Shown here: one piece after another, positions 45,115 to 54,319 of the stretch
Numbering within the stretch: the first letter of the stretch is position 1
How the letters are laid out: each line of letters starts with the position of its first letter
Origin: Marinigracilibium pacificum
GTDB lineage: Bacteria; Bacteroidota; Bacteroidia; Cytophagales; Cyclobacteriaceae
Assembly: GCF_012926615.1 (NCBI RefSeq)
Contig: NZ_JABBNU010000004.1
Span: forward strand, 186,001 to 250,000
Direction: 5' to 3'
DNA: 64,000 nt
Translations under genes and position numbers: made by a program
The notes under the pieces: model-generated
Told to the model about the DNA's origin: nothing
The model's database searches: none
What the model saw: the letters and a program-made list of their open reading frames with translations, nothing else

Positions 45115-46265
45115 GCTTCTATAGATCTTAATTGATTCACGGCATTTTTAATATGCGAAGCAGCAATCTCAATATCTTCTGTTGTTGTATTTCGACCAAG
45201 ACTAATTCTTAAAGAGGCCAGAGCTTCTTCATCACTTAGTCCCATTGCCTTTAAAACATGAGATGGCCTCAAAGTATTGGAGCTACATGCAGAACCCCTC
45301 GATATAGCCAGCATATTAAGTCTTCTAAATAATTTTTCTCCCTCAATATTTTTAAATGAGACATTAATAGTATTTGAAAGTCTTTCGGAAGAACCAGAAT
45401 TTAAACTTGAACCTTCTATTTCGAGTAAACGTTTTTCAAGTGTTGATCTTAAAGTGAATAATCTTTCGTTTTCTTCATCAAGTAGCGAAATGGCGATTTC
45501 AAGTGCTTTGGCAAACCCTATTATTCCAGGGACATTTAATGTTCCCGGACGAATACCATATTCCTGTCCTCCCCCAAAAAGAACCTGATTAATATTAAAA
45601 CGGTCTGTCTTATTTATATATAATGCACCAACGCCCTTTGGACCATATATTTTATGCGAAGAAAAGAAGGCCAGGTCAAGATTTAATTCTTCCAAATCTA
45701 ATGGTAGCTTGCCAACTGCTTGTGTTATATCACACAATAATTTCACTCCTTTACTATGGACAATACTTTCGATAGCCTGAATCGGGTGAATGACTCCGGT
45801 TTCGTTATTTGCCATCATCAGACAAACCAAAATCGTTTTGCTTGTTATGGCTCGATCTAATTCATCTAAATTAATATTACCTTGATGATCAACATCTAGA
45901 GTGGTTATTTCAAATCCTTCTTGCTCTAGATTTTCCAATGTATCTAAAACAGCTTTATGCTCTGTTTTACAGGTAATTATATGATTTCCTTTTGATCTAT
46001 ATTTTCGGCTGAATCCATTAATTGCCAAATTTGCTGCCTCTGTTGCTCCGGAGGTAAAAATGATTTCCGTTGGATTACAGTTTAATAAATCTGCTATATC
46101 TTCTCTAGCTTGTTCTACCGCTTCATCAGCTTCCCACCCAAAAGCATGATCGCTACTGGCATTACCATATATTTCTGTGAAATAGGGCAACATTGCTTCC
46201 ACAACCAGTTTATCAACAGGCGTTGTTGCGTTATAATCAAGATATATATTTCTACTTCTATTCAT
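45111..46265 (-). CDS. NifS/IscS-like cysteine desulfurase
   Basis: 384 residues. PLP-dependent aminotransferase class V fold: IYLDYNATTPV at the N-terminus, SSHKIYGPKGVGAL with the PLP Lys, and SRGSACSS with the catalytic Cys. It releases sulfur from cysteine as persulfide. Placement inside the Mo cofactor operon suggests that it feeds either the MoeB-rhodanese/MoaD sulfur chain or the sulfido ligand via XdhC. It overlaps xdhC by 4 nt. A general Fe-S role is the alternative. Confidence 0.92.
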   Translation of the reverse strand: MNRSRNIYLDYNATTPVDKLVVEAMLPYFTEIYGNASSDHAFGWEADEAVEQAREDIADLLNCNPTEIIFTSGATEAANLAINGFSRKYRSKGNHIITCKTEHKAVLDTLENLEQEGFEITTLDVDHQGNINLDELDRAITSKTILVCLMMANNETGVIHPIQAIESIVHSKGVKLLCDITQAVGKLPLDLEELNLDLAFFSSHKIYGPKGVGALYINKTDRFNINQVLFGGGQEYGIRPGTLNVPGIIGFAKALEIAISLLDEENERLFTLRSTLEKRLLEIEGSSLNSGSSERLSNTINVSFKNIEGEKLFRRLNMLAISRGSACSSNTLRPSHVLKAMGLSDEEALASLRISLGRNTTTEDIEIAASHIKNAVNQLRSIEA

Positions 46266-46337
46266 GTAAGCGATATGTTTTGTAATATATAACGTTTAAT
46301 AAATTATAAGGCTTAAGACTAAACTTAAACCTCATAA

Positions 46338-46673
46338 TTATATGCTCATTAATTCATCTTGTTCGATTAGAAGATCATTTATTTTCTTTTGTAGCTTATC
46401 ATATTCAAGCATTACTTTAATACCATACGGGGTTATTTCTGCCCCACCCCCATGTGGTCCTCCCTTTTTAAGGATCACTAAAGGCTGTTTTGAATGGTGA
46501 TTTAACCTTTGCACTATTTCCCAGGCCTTTTTATATGACATATTCATAAGTCCTGCAGCCTTTGATAGAGAACCTTCACTTTGAATGCCCTTTAACAACT
46601 GGTTAGGGCCAGGCCCAAAGAAACGCTCATTATCTTCTTCAATCCAGCATTTACATTTTATCACCTTGTTCAT
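46338..46673 (-). CDS. ModE N-terminal-like winged-helix regulator
   Basis: 111 residues. The winged helix-turn-helix resembles the DNA-binding half of ModE (GSLSKAAGLMNMSYKKAWEIVQ, then KKGGPHGGGAEITPYG). The molybdate-binding (TOBE/MOP) half is absent, as is common for short ModE-like proteins in Bacteroidota. Two cysteines near the start (CKCW) may bind metal, which is inference. It probably regulates the surrounding Mo genes. It lies 72 nt upstream of the desulfurase gene and 18 nt after the large oxidoreductase subunit. Confidence 0.85.
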   Translation of the reverse strand: MNKVIKCKCWIEEDNERFFGPGPNQLLKGIQSEGSLSKAAGLMNMSYKKAWEIVQRLNHHSKQPLVILKKGGPHGGGAEITPYGIKVMLEYDKLQKKINDLLIEQDELMSI

Positions 46674-46691
46674 ACCAATTGAATTAAAGAA

Positions 46692-48965
46692 TTATCCTTT
46701 AACCTTCACACCACTATTCAGTTCATTAATAAATGGTTGATTATAAAACCTTTTCCCTGTTGCTTTATATAATGCATTAGCCAAAGCTCCCATTATTGGT
46801 GGAAAAGGAGGTTCTCCTAATCCCGTAGGATCGATTCCGTTTTCTACAAAGTACACATCAATTTTTTTAGGTGCTTCGGAATGCCTGATTAATCTGTAAG
46901 TATCAAAGTTTTTATGTTGTGGAACACCTTCATCAAATGTCATCTGACTAAACATTGCATGACCGATACCATCGATTGTACCACCTTCTACCATATTCTT
47001 AGCTGCATCCGGATTAACTACAATTCCACAGTCAACTGCACAAGTCACTTTATGAATATTAGGTTTATTATCATTCATACTCATATCGAGAATTTGTGCT
47101 ACATACGAATTATGGCAATAATAAGCGGAAACACCTCTTGCTACCTCATTACTTTCATTCCCCCAGCCTGATTTCTCTCTTACTAATTCCAGAACACCGG
47201 CATATCGTTCTGCATCATAATCATTTTTCTCTCCTACCGGATTATCCTTAGCTCTTTTTAAGAGATCAAGTCTGAATTGAATCGGATCCTGCCCCATTTC
47301 TTCTGCCAATTCATCAAGAAACGATTGTTCAGCTCCGGCAATAAAATTAGAACGCGGGGCTCTGAAAGCTCCTACAGAAATATTTGTATCGATAGACCAG
47401 CTTTCGGCCAGATAATTATCTACAGCTCCGGCTGGGAATCTGTCGGCAAACAACGGACTCTCAGGTATTCCGCCTGCATTAACATGAAATGCCAATAGTT
47501 TATTATTTTCATCAAGAGCTGCCCGATAAGTTACATGATATGCAGGACGATAAACTCCATTTGTCATATCATCTTCACGAGTGTAAACAAGCTTAATTGG
47601 CTTGCCCATCTTATGTGAGATCACAGCTGCTTCAACTAGAAAATGACCATAGAGTCGACGACCAAAACCACCTCCCATTCGGGTCATTTGAATATCAATT
47701 TTATCAAGATCAAGACCGAATCTTTTACTTACACTTTTTTCTGCATATTCAGGAGTTTGAATAGGCCCCAGTAAATCTGCTTTGTCATCTGTAACATCAG
47801 CAAAGAAGTTCATTGGCTCCATGGTATTATGAGCCAGAAATGGACACGTATATGTTCTTTCAATTATCCTGGTAGCATTTTTAAAACCACTTTCAGGATC
47901 TCCGTCCTTCCTTACAACTTCAGCATTTTTTCCACCAAGAGTAGCCAGCAGATTTGCATGTATTTCGCTGCTTTCCATACCACTTGCACCATCCATACCG
48001 GCAGATTTTTCCAGAATCTGAGCTTTTTCAACCAATTCAGGATTCATTTCCCATTCGACTTCCAATGCTTTTTTGGCTTGCATTACTTGCCAGGTCGATT
48101 CACCAACTACAACAGCAAGCTTAGAAAAAGCTGCCACATCACTCCATTCCTTTTCCATATCCTCAGGATAAGTGTCGATGGTGAAAACATCTACAATCCC
48201 AGGCATGGATTTAACAGTTTCGACATTCATGGTTTTGAATTGCATACCAAATGCCGGTGGCTGAACAATCATGGCAATCAGCATACCTTCTTTTTGTACA
48301 TCAAGCCCATATAAAGGCTGTCCGGTAACTATTTTTTTAGCATCGACATTTTTACGTGATGTACCAATTATTTTAAAGTCTTTATTATCTTTTAACTCTA
48401 CTTCTTCCGGGATGGGTACCTGAGCAGCCGCTTTTGCAACAGCCCCATATTCTAAAGTCTGTTCACTTCCTGCTTGTTTAATTATTCCTTTGTCAACACT
48501 TAGCTGAGAAATATCCGTATTTAGCTGAGTTGCAGCAGCTGTAAGTAGCATATGTCTGGCAGTAGCCCCAGCCATTCTCAAAGATTCCCAGCCCTGTCGT
48601 ATTGATTGACTACCTCCGGCTAATTGACGCGTAAATATATCAGTATTTAATGGTGCTTGTTCTACGACAACCTTATCCCAATCAACATCTAATTCTTCCG
48701 CAACTATCATCGGCATAGATGTTTTAACATTCTGTCCGATTTCAGGATTTGGAGAAAAGATAGTAACAACACCATTATCACCAATTTTGAGATATCCATT
48801 AATTTCAAACCACTCTTCAGGCATTTCAAGAACCATTTCTTCAACACCTTCTTCAGTCGGTCGTTTACAAGCCAGCCAGTTGAAACCAATTAACAGTCCA
48901 CCTCCGGCAAAAGAGACACTTTTAATAAAGGATCTTCGTCCTATTCCTGTTTTTACCTTGCTCAT
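46692..48965 (-). CDS. Molybdopterin-dependent aldehyde/isoquinoline oxidoreductase large subunit (IorB-like)
   Basis: 757 residues. A twin-arginine signal (GRRSFIKSVSFAGGGLLIGF) is at the N-terminus. A Cys at about 33 (NWLAC) might add a lipid anchor. The xanthine-oxidase-family catalytic domain follows in the IorB arrangement: IVAEELDVDWDKVVVEQAP, MGGGFGRRLYGHFLVEAA, SVGAFRAPRSN and GLGEPPFPPI. The GLGEPP Glu is the expected catalytic base. It oxidises an aldehyde or N-heterocycle in the periplasm with a Mo centre. It pairs with the small Fe-S subunit gene upstream (26-nt gap). Physiological substrate unknown. Confidence 0.9.
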   Translation of the reverse strand: MSKVKTGIGRRSFIKSVSFAGGGLLIGFNWLACKRPTEEGVEEMVLEMPEEWFEINGYLKIGDNGVVTIFSPNPEIGQNVKTSMPMIVAEELDVDWDKVVVEQAPLNTDIFTRQLAGGSQSIRQGWESLRMAGATARHMLLTAAATQLNTDISQLSVDKGIIKQAGSEQTLEYGAVAKAAAQVPIPEEVELKDNKDFKIIGTSRKNVDAKKIVTGQPLYGLDVQKEGMLIAMIVQPPAFGMQFKTMNVETVKSMPGIVDVFTIDTYPEDMEKEWSDVAAFSKLAVVVGESTWQVMQAKKALEVEWEMNPELVEKAQILEKSAGMDGASGMESSEIHANLLATLGGKNAEVVRKDGDPESGFKNATRIIERTYTCPFLAHNTMEPMNFFADVTDDKADLLGPIQTPEYAEKSVSKRFGLDLDKIDIQMTRMGGGFGRRLYGHFLVEAAVISHKMGKPIKLVYTREDDMTNGVYRPAYHVTYRAALDENNKLLAFHVNAGGIPESPLFADRFPAGAVDNYLAESWSIDTNISVGAFRAPRSNFIAGAEQSFLDELAEEMGQDPIQFRLDLLKRAKDNPVGEKNDYDAERYAGVLELVREKSGWGNESNEVARGVSAYYCHNSYVAQILDMSMNDNKPNIHKVTCAVDCGIVVNPDAAKNMVEGGTIDGIGHAMFSQMTFDEGVPQHKNFDTYRLIRHSEAPKKIDVYFVENGIDPTGLGEPPFPPIMGALANALYKATGKRFYNQPFINELNSGVKVKG

Positions 48966-48991
48966 TTCTTGTGGGGTTTATTGACTGAAAA

Positions 48992-49456
48992 TTATGACTG
49001 TTGGGTTTTTGCAGCTGTTTTTATTGCTGCTTTGATCCTGGTATAAGTTCCGCATCTACAGATATTTCCATTCATTGCAATTTCAATATCTTTATCGGTC
49101 GGATTTGGGTTTGATTTAAGAAGCGCAGTTGCCGACATAATTTGTCCGGCCTGGCAATAGCCACATTGTGGCACATCATGTTCGAGCCAGGCTTTCTGAA
49201 CAGGGTGAGTTCCATTTTCAGAAAGTCCTTCAATAGTCGTTATTTCATTATTTGCAGCTGCGGAGATTGGCAGCTGGCAGGATCTCACTGCATTGCCATT
49301 AAAATGAACCGTACATGCACCACATTGTGCAATACCACAACCAAATTTGGTTCCTACAAGATTTAGGTGATCTCGAAGAACCCATAGTAATGGTGTAGTT
49401 GGATCAACATCAACAGTTTGATCTTTTCCGTTTATTTTTAATTTGAATTCTGCCAT
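48992..49456 (-). CDS. [2Fe-2S] small subunit of the Mo oxidoreductase (IorA-like)
   Basis: 154 residues. The N-terminal plant-type ferredoxin cluster is marked by [17 protein letters not shown]. The C-terminal helical cluster domain is marked by [11 protein letters not shown] and [11 protein letters not shown]. This is the IorA/CoxS architecture. It has no signal peptide and is probably exported by hitching on the Tat signal of its large partner. It passes electrons from the Mo site to an acceptor. First gene of the long minus-strand operon. Confidence 0.94.
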   Translation of the reverse strand: MAEFKLKINGKDQTVDVDPTTPLLWVLRDHLNLVGTKFGCGIAQCGACTVHFNGNAVRSCQLPISAAANNEITTIEGLSENGTHPVQKAWLEHDVPQCGYCQAGQIMSATALLKSNPNPTDKDIEIAMNGNICRCGTYTRIKAAIKTAAKTQQS

Positions 49457-49843
49457 GGTTAAGGGTTTGGTTCAAATTAATAAAATTATATGTCATATGC
49501 GATTGAAGAGACTATTTTATATAGAGTCAAATATGTTAAATATTATAAAATATTAGTTTTTTAACATATTTAAATCGAATTCCTAAAGCTTTAATTTCAG
49601 ATAAGACTCTAAAAACTATAGTTGTAATTTAATTACGTCAATAAATATTTGTCAACTAATAATTGAAATATCGTTCTGTTTGCAATAAAAAGGCAAATAA
49701 TGTAAAGCAAAGAAGAAAATTATTGTAATCAAAACATGAATTTTTAATATTAACTTATCATTAAGTTTAATCCTTTTGTATCGCAAAATCATAATTATTA
49801 AACTTCAATTAATTATATTATAGTATTAATAGAATCATGCTCC
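49457..49843. other. Divergent control region between ior operon and MalT-like regulator
   Basis: 387 AT-rich nt with no gene. It must hold promoters for the Mo oxidoreductase operon and for the regulator. A perfect 12-bp inverted repeat lies near 49,529-49,571. Nothing else can be called. Confidence 0.45.
49529..49571. repeat. Perfect 12-bp inverted repeat in the ior/regulator spacer
   Basis: AAATATGTTAAA (49529-49540) and TTTAACATATTT (49560-49571) are exact reverse complements separated by 19 nt. It could be an operator for the adjacent MalT-like or ModE-like regulator, or a weak stem. AT-rich DNA makes chance repeats more likely. Confidence 0.45.
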
Positions 49844-52471
49844 ATGTTAAATGTAAAATTCCATAAGCCTGTTCTTGGTAATCAGATTATTTCACGACCC
49901 AGAGTAATTGAAATTTTCAAAAACATACCTGTCTCAATCTTAGTATGTGCACCCGCTGGTTATGGTAAATCTGTAGCAGTAAGTCAATGGTTGGATTATC
50001 AAGAAAGTCATTACATGTGGTTAACCTTAGATGATGAGCAAAATAATATATCCTTATTTTTAGATTATTTTATAACCGGACTTGAAGAAATATACCCGAA
50101 TCAGTTCCATGATACAAAGTCATGTATTAATAACAATAAAATAGCGGACTTTGATACCCTTAAAGAAGTTTTTATTAATGAATTAGATACAATTGAAGAA
50201 TCACTGGTTATAATCCTGGAGGATTATCATCTAATTAGTAATACATATATACACTCTATAATAGAGACCTGTATTAAATATTGTTCTGGTTTTATAAAAT
50301 TTGTTCTAATATCAAGAGTTGATCCTCCAATCAACACATTTGACTTAAAAATATACGGTAAACTTCATGAGATAAGAATGAAAGATTTATCTCTGGATCA
50401 TAATGAATTCCAAAATTTTATTAGATATAATTTAAAGATACCCACTTCAAAAGATGAATTAATCAAATTTGAAGGCCTTGCTGAGGGATGGATTTTAGGT
50501 ATCAAGTTGGCTACTTCAATTGTTAATATCAACAGATCAATATCATTGAGTACATCATTACTGATGTCACATGATATAAGCAGACTTGTTAAAAATCTAA
50601 CGGAATATTTAGAAGATGAATTATCAAATCTGTTATTGTATTTTTCTGTATGCAAAAAATTCAATGAAAGTCTGCTTCGTTCTATTTTAAAATTTAAGGG
50701 TAAGAAATGGAATTATGATTCAGATATAATCCAGATATTAATTGACCATAATTTATTCCTTACACAATTAGATAAAAATGGAGAATGGTTTAGATTTCAT
50801 CATTTCTTTAGAGAGATTCTTTTAAAAATTGCTATTGATAAAGATCAGGAAGGCACTAATTCTTTGATCAGCTTTGTCGGTCAATGGTTCGCAGAAAATG
50901 ATATGATTGAAGAGGGAATAAAGTATGTAATTGAAAGTAATCAATACGATGAAGCAATTGAAATAATTTCGCGATTTCGAATAAAAATGGTAAATAATGA
51001 TGAGTGGTACAGGGTTCAACGCTGGTTGGATCAATTACCTGAAAATATCAGAAAATCTGATCCTGATATTTTACTTGCACAAATTCTTATTTATGAAGAT
51101 ACATGGGAATTAGGTAAGATTCCACCAATGCTAACTGCATTAGAAAACTTATTAGTCACAAACATCAGTAACCATCACAAATCAGAAATACTTTACCACC
51201 AAGGGCATAGAGAATTATTTGTCCTTTCAAATCCTAATAAAGCCAAAGAATTATTTATCAGATCAAAAGAGCTGTATAATGAGCAATCAGCATTCTGGTC
51301 AAGGAGGGAAATGTTTTTAGCCACAGCCCTGCAAATGACAGGTAAAAGTGAAATTGCTTTAGATTCATTAAATATAGCAGAGCAACAAAATAATGCCGGA
51401 AGTCATTTATTTCTCAGAACCTTATTTTCAAAAATGTTGGTTTTATTACTTTCAGGTGATTTTCATATCGGAACAAAGACTGCGGAAGAGTTCGCTTATT
51501 TTGCTAAAGACAGCGGTTATGATTCATTAGAATCTTCTAGCTGTTATATGTCTGCTAATACATCATTTCAAAAGCTTGAAATTCAAACCACCATTGAAAC
51601 CCTTAATCGCGGATTACAACATTTTGGAAAAATGAATTATCGTCTTTATTTCGATGCAATGGCAATGAAAGCTTTATGCCATATGGCTGAAGGTGAAAAT
51701 CAAAAGGTAGAAAGCACAATTGAAAATATAAAAAAATTAGTTGATCAATTAAATGATAAATCTTATCGCTCCTACTATGAATCAGTAAATGCTCGAATTA
51801 AATGGTTGAATGGGCAAGAAACTGATTTGATAAGCTGGGCAAATAACATTAACAATCAAGTACATTTCACTCAATTATATTTTTTAATTGATGTTCCTGT
51901 TTTTACGCAATGCAAAATTTTAATATCATCCGATGATATAAACTTGATTGAAAAAGGTTACTTACTTTTGAATGAAATTGAAGTTATTTTACTTGATTTT
52001 AATAATCGATATCATGATACTGAAATCAGTATATTAAAAGGTTATTATTTCTACAGAAAGGGCGATAAATTAAAGGCTTCAAGTTTGGCTACAAAAGCTA
52101 TTCAAAATGCGAATTTACAGGATGCATGGTGGTCGGTACTTGAAATTTTAATTAGGGATAGGGATTTTTTGAAAGTTTTAGATTACAGGTTAATCCCTGA
52201 AAAATTATTAAAATATTTACCTCAGAAAACAGAAAATTCCGGGCGCAATGATAAAATTAATTCCATTAATATAAATTCAGATAGAGTTTCTTCTCGGGAA
52301 ATAGAAGTATTAAAAGCAGTAGCTTTGGGGTTGAGAAATAAAGAGATTGCTGAATCCCTGAATATTTCAGAAGTAACTGTTAAAAGCCATTTAACAAATA
52401 TTTTCAGGAAAATAGATGTGCCAAATCGTACATCTATGATTAAAAGAGCCAGAGAATTAAACCTGATTTAA
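49844..52471 (+). CDS. MalT-like (STAND) LuxR-family transcriptional regulator
   Basis: 875 residues. N-terminal ATPase with Walker A VCAPAGYGKSVAVSQW around residues 34-48 and a Walker-B-like LVIILEDYHLI. The middle (residues about 340-760) is a helical repeat region of TPR-like type. The C-terminal LuxR helix-turn-helix is VSSREIEVLKAVALGLRNKE through SEVTVKSHL. MalT-like proteins bind a small inducer and ATP, oligomerise and activate transcription. The gene is AT-rich (one 60-nt line near 50,221 is only 23% GC). It probably activates the plus-strand catabolic operon downstream, the divergent ior operon, or both. Confidence 0.9.
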   Translation: MLNVKFHKPVLGNQIISRPRVIEIFKNIPVSILVCAPAGYGKSVAVSQWLDYQESHYMWLTLDDEQNNISLFLDYFITGLEEIYPNQFHDTKSCINNNKIADFDTLKEVFINELDTIEESLVIILEDYHLISNTYIHSIIETCIKYCSGFIKFVLISRVDPPINTFDLKIYGKLHEIRMKDLSLDHNEFQNFIRYNLKIPTSKDELIKFEGLAEGWILGIKLATSIVNINRSISLSTSLLMSHDISRLVKNLTEYLEDELSNLLLYFSVCKKFNESLLRSILKFKGKKWNYDSDIIQILIDHNLFLTQLDKNGEWFRFHHFFREILLKIAIDKDQEGTNSLISFVGQWFAENDMIEEGIKYVIESNQYDEAIEIISRFRIKMVNNDEWYRVQRWLDQLPENIRKSDPDILLAQILIYEDTWELGKIPPMLTALENLLVTNISNHHKSEILYHQGHRELFVLSNPNKAKELFIRSKELYNEQSAFWSRREMFLATALQMTGKSEIALDSLNIAEQQNNAGSHLFLRTLFSKMLVLLLSGDFHIGTKTAEEFAYFAKDSGYDSLESSSCYMSANTSFQKLEIQTTIETLNRGLQHFGKMNYRLYFDAMAMKALCHMAEGENQKVESTIENIKKLVDQLNDKSYRSYYESVNARIKWLNGQETDLISWANNINNQVHFTQLYFLIDVPVFTQCKILISSDDINLIEKGYLLLNEIEVILLDFNNRYHDTEISILKGYYFYRKGDKLKASSLATKAIQNANLQDAWWSVLEILIRDRDFLKVLDYRLIPEKLLKYLPQKTENSGRNDKINSININSDRVSSREIEVLKAVALGLRNKEIAESLNISEVTVKSHLTNIFRKIDVPNRTSMIKRARELNLI

Positions 52472-52580
52472 TTAGACTTTAGATTAATACGACTTTTTTG
52501 CGACTTTGGTAGGATGTTTTTGATATATTAAAAGATGATATTTAATATATCAAAGAATTAACAATTCAATCTATTTATCC

Positions 52581-52838
52581 ATGACCACCAATTACCTATT
52601 TGCTAACCCGGCAAATTATCAAATCCAGTTATTTGGTCCCCCTTCCCACACACTTAAGGAAAGTTTGGGTTCAATGAATATCAAAACCAAAATCATTGAA
52701 GGAAATAAGTTCACAGAACTAACGGGAATTTTACCTGATCAAGTTGCTCTTGTTGGAGTAATCCAGAAAATCCATCAGCTACATTATGCAATTACATCCA
52801 TCCAGATTATTGATATGGATATTAATCACCTGAAATAA
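52581..52838 (+). CDS. Hypothetical small protein (85 aa)
   Basis: 85 residues, soluble, no signal peptide or cysteine. The N-terminal half has short polar segments (NYLFANPANYQIQLFG). The C-terminal half has two hydrophobic strands (VALVGVIQKIHQLH, then ITSIQIIDMDIN). I do not recognise the family. It lies 109 nt after the regulator gene and 22 nt before another small ORF, so it may be the first gene of the catabolic operon. Confidence 0.55.
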   Translation: MTTNYLFANPANYQIQLFGPPSHTLKESLGSMNIKTKIIEGNKFTELTGILPDQVALVGVIQKIHQLHYAITSIQIIDMDINHLK

Positions 52839-52860
52839 ATTTCACCTCAAAAGAATTGTT

Positions 52861-53010
52861 ATGTACGAAGTTTACGAAAACAAAAATCAATCAACATACA
52901 CTCCTTTCCGTTATACGAAATCATCAGAGTTGTATCAATTTATTGAGTTTATTTATAGTGAAAATTCCTCAACAACTTTAAAACCTGATGTACATGAAAA
53001 GCTTAAATAA
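52861..53010 (+). CDS. Hypothetical very small ORF (49 aa) overlapping the porin start
   Basis: 49 codons from ATG 52861 to TAA 53008-53010, starting MYEVYENKNQSTYTPFRYTK. Codons look normal for this genome, and hydrophobic residues fall in a plausible pattern (LYQFIEFIY). It overlaps the porin gene start by 17 nt, which fits translational coupling. No homology is recognised, so it may also be a leader or a chance frame. Confidence 0.35.
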   Translation: MYEVYENKNQSTYTPFRYTKSSELYQFIEFIYSENSSTTLKPDVHEKLK

Positions 53011-54256
53011 ACATTGCTATTTATTCCTGCTAATTTTAATATCAACATCAGTTATTGCACAGGAAAGAGACACTGTCAATGTGGATTCTTTAAATATCAG
53101 CCAAAAAATATATCCTGCCGGTGACGTCAAAGAAACGAGTCAGGTTCTTTCGGCAAATGATTTAATTGAATCTGACTTCCCCGGATCCTGGCCGATGTTC
53201 GGTTCCGATATCAGAATGAAAATCGGTGGATACATAAAAGTAGATGCATTATATGATGTCGATGGCACACTGGATAAAAATCAATTTTTAATGTCAACAA
53301 TTCCAGTTGAAGGTCAGCCTGAATATGATAACCATGGGTATTTCAGCTTCTTTTCAAAAGAAACCCGTTTCAATATTGATGTCAGGCGAATTGGTGAAGG
53401 GAAAATCCCTTTAAAACTATTTATTGAAGGAGATTTCTTTACTTCAGGAAACCAATTCAGACTCCGTCATGCCTACATTACAGCTGGTGATTTTATCATC
53501 GGTCAGACATGGACTACCCTGTCGATTCTTGAGTCATTGCCATTTATGATTGATTTTGCTGCTGGCGATGCACTCTTTGGAGGTAGAACATCACAAGTTA
53601 GATATCAAAAGAACCTTAAGGAACATATAAAAATAGCAGTAGCTATTGAAAGTTTTGATCTGCTGGGAATTGAAAATTCAAATAATTTACCAGGCAAATC
53701 TTCAGCTCAATTTCCATTGTTTGCAACAAGGGTCGACTTCAATTGGAAAACCGGATTAATAGTGATTGGTTCGAGTGTGGGACAAATAAGATGGGATGGT
53801 GGTTCTGTGGGAACTTCAACTGCCTTACAAATCGATGGAGTTATTGCAGGAAGACAATACATTGGAAAGAATAATTACTTCGCCTGGAATATAAGTGCAG
53901 GTAAAGGTTCTGGCGAGAACATTATGGCTTTTGCCGGCAGTAATGCTAATGCAGTATTAACGGATAATTATGATCTTGAGACGATTTCTTCTTTTGCAGC
54001 GGTACTATCTTTTATGCATAAATGGTCTGACCGTATGTCTTCAAATTTCTCCTATGCTTATGGCTGGTTAGATACTCCCGAATCGCGAGATCCATTAGCA
54101 TTGAAAAAAGGCGGGGTTGGACATTTGAACCTGATTTACAGACCCTATAAACGGTTCTCAGGAGGTATCGAATATATGTGGGGAGCACAACGAACAACTG
54201 ACGATTCTTATGGGAATGCAAGTCGAATTCAAACAATGGTCAAATTTGAATTTTAA
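52994..54256 (+). CDS. DcaP-like outer-membrane porin (copy B)
   Basis: 420 residues from ATG 52994 (another ATG is in frame at 52988). Signal peptide CYLFLLILISTSVIAQ. The mature protein has the family N-terminal strand IKVDALYDVD and ETRFNIDVRR. FRLRHAYITAGDFIIGQTWT is shared with the porin at 33.5 kb. It ends in the strand QTMVKFEF. The likely role is uptake of the compounds degraded by the peptidase and amidohydrolases downstream. It lies 63 nt before the M20 gene on the same strand. Confidence 0.7.
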   Translation: MKSLNKHCYLFLLILISTSVIAQERDTVNVDSLNISQKIYPAGDVKETSQVLSANDLIESDFPGSWPMFGSDIRMKIGGYIKVDALYDVDGTLDKNQFLMSTIPVEGQPEYDNHGYFSFFSKETRFNIDVRRIGEGKIPLKLFIEGDFFTSGNQFRLRHAYITAGDFIIGQTWTTLSILESLPFMIDFAAGDALFGGRTSQVRYQKNLKEHIKIAVAIESFDLLGIENSNNLPGKSSAQFPLFATRVDFNWKTGLIVIGSSVGQIRWDGGSVGTSTALQIDGVIAGRQYIGKNNYFAWNISAGKGSGENIMAFAGSNANAVLTDNYDLETISSFAAVLSFMHKWSDRMSSNFSYAYGWLDTPESRDPLALKKGGVGHLNLIYRPYKRFSGGIEYMWGAQRTTDDSYGNASRIQTMVKFEF

Positions 54257-54319
54257 GAGGTATGACTTTAACAATACACTAATATTTAAAAATATAACTC
54301 TCACTAAAATTAAATAATA

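Noticed and set aside
47829-48314. 161-codon open frame on the plus strand
   Set aside because: Antisense to the Mo oxidoreductase large subunit; a shadow frame with no recognisable domain.
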